This document shows positions 12,735 through 13,564 of a stretch of DNA of 13,564 bases, one piece after another. Every line of letters begins with the position of its first letter. Position 1 is the stretch's first letter. The DNA is from Streptomyces sp. NRRL S-31 (GTDB taxonomy: Bacteria; Actinomycetota; Actinomycetes; Streptomycetales; Streptomycetaceae): assembly GCF_000718775.1 (NCBI RefSeq), contig NZ_JOCB01000147.1:1-13564 (forward strand). The letters run 5' to 3'. The notes beneath the pieces are model-generated. The model had not been told where the DNA came from and ran no database searches. It worked only from the letters and a program-made list of their open reading frames with translations. Both the position numbers and the translations under genes were made by a program.

Positions 12735-13564
12735 ATGAACACCGGACAGCACCACGCGTACGGCCAGAAGCCGGCCCGCATCAGCCACCACCAGCACGAC
12801 GCCGCAGCAGCACGGTTCACCGTCCTCCAGGCCCTGGCCACCGCCGGCATCAGACACAAGCAGGCCGACGACATCATGTCGCGGGTGGAGGCCGGGGCAG
12901 TCGCCGGCGCCCACACCCGGATCCCCGAAAACAGCACCCCGCACCCGCCCGAGCAACACTTCGAGGACGGATGGCACGCCGGGCCCCCGCGACATCGCCA
13001 GCCACCTGCTGCGCACCGCCGACACCACCGCCACCGTCCAGCGCGGCCACGCCGCCTCCCACGCCATGCTGCCCGCCCACCTCCAGCAACCGCCCTCCCC
13101 CGCCCCGCACCAGGCACCGGCCGAGGAACCGGCCCCGACGCCGGCCCCGGCAGCCGCGGCGCTCGACGGGGAGGAAGTCCGGGCGGCGGCGCTGCGCTGC
13201 ACAACGGCGCTGAGCGACCCGGGCAACCGGTTCCTGCCCGACGCGGCGAACGAGATCCTGGACGTCGCGCTCAACGCCGTACACCCGGAAGAACGGAACG
13301 GATACCCGCACCACCTTCAGGCCTTCACCGAGCAACACCGCAAGCGCTTCCAGAAGCTGCTGCGCGCGTACGGGCCGGACAGCACACCCGCCAGCCACGG
13401 CCGCTACGCCCTGGTCGGCCAGCCCGAAAGCCTGGTCCTGTGCGAACGCATGGAAACCGCCCCGTTCCTCCTGCGCGGCCGGTGGCAGGACGAGCTGGAC
13501 GACATCCTCCCGGACGACCTCGAGTTCGCATGGGACCACGCATCCCCCTCAGCCGGTGAGCAGC
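12735..13564 (+). pseudogene. Unrecognised protein with a likely +1 frameshift (3' end beyond the window)
   Basis: ATG 12735, preceded by GAAGGGG, begins MNTGQHHAYGQKPARISHHQ and continues with a helical stretch, FTVLQALATAGIRHKQADDI, to HFEDGWHAG. At 12981-12990 a CCCCC run appears to carry one extra C. Removing it joins a second frame, RDIASHLLRTADTTATVQRG, then a Pro/Ala-rich linker (about 13075-13165). After that comes a more ordered C-terminal region: LRCTTALSDPGNRFLPDAAN, HHLQAFTEQHRKRFQKLLRA, RYALVGQPESLVLCERMETA and GRWQDELDDILPDDLEFAWD. This frame has no stop before the end of the window. I do not recognise the family. If the extra C is a sequence error the gene is intact. Confidence 0.6.

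Noticed and set aside
1..13564. CRISPR array, tRNA, rRNA, origin or attachment site
   Set aside because: No regularly spaced repeats, no cloverleaf-like gene with a CCA-type end, and no AT-rich iteron cluster were seen on reading both strands.

Overview
The window is very GC-rich with a strong G/C bias at third codon positions. Its protein families, GTG starts and AGGAGG-like ribosome binding sites point to an actinomycete, most likely Streptomyces. No tRNA, rRNA, CRISPR array or clear attachment site was seen. The region looks like a decaying accessory segment: remnants of a plasmid or integrative element and two broken insertion sequences, interspersed with a few intact metabolic genes.

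Layout. 1-249 is the 3' end of a helicase-associated-domain protein, followed by a clean terminator hairpin and an unrecognised small gene on the minus strand (300-638). 887-1009 is a truncated alpha/beta hydrolase, followed by an intact non-heme chloroperoxidase-type hydrolase (1184-2014) with a strong terminator. 2151-4590 is a minus-strand block of three damaged genes: a replication-relaxation protein, a TIGR02391 family protein and a DUF402 fragment. The first two each carry an in-frame TAG, and TIGR02391 also has a frameshift. An IS701-type transposase remnant (about 4600-5338) joins the replication-relaxation gene and has replaced its start.

5520-7376 is an intact divergent pair: an FAD-dependent monooxygenase (minus) and a TetR regulator (plus), with two identical 12-bp palindromes between them that look like operators. 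7377-8236 holds no convincing gene but contains an exact 89-bp tandem duplication. 8237-9113 is an IS5-type transposase pseudogene with a hairpin over its start codon. 9183-10585 is a TetR regulator followed by a short-chain dehydrogenase, with palindromic sites over the TetR start, ending before a strong terminator at 10851-10889.

10888-11749 (minus) is a frameshifted gene for a hypothetical protein with a 19-bp tandem duplication at its first lesion. Divergent from it are two tiny overlapping candidate genes, an intact SMI1/KNR4 (SUKH) protein, and a frameshifted unrecognised gene running off the right edge.

Functional picture. The intact genes form three probable self-contained units: the chloroperoxidase, the monooxygenase with its TetR, and the SDR with its TetR. 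All are oxidative or hydrolytic small-molecule functions. The replication-relaxation gene and the mobile elements are broken. I do not see a convincing new multi-gene system. The most testable signals are the two operator architectures, the pair of amber-interrupted genes, and the tandem repeats at or near coding lesions.
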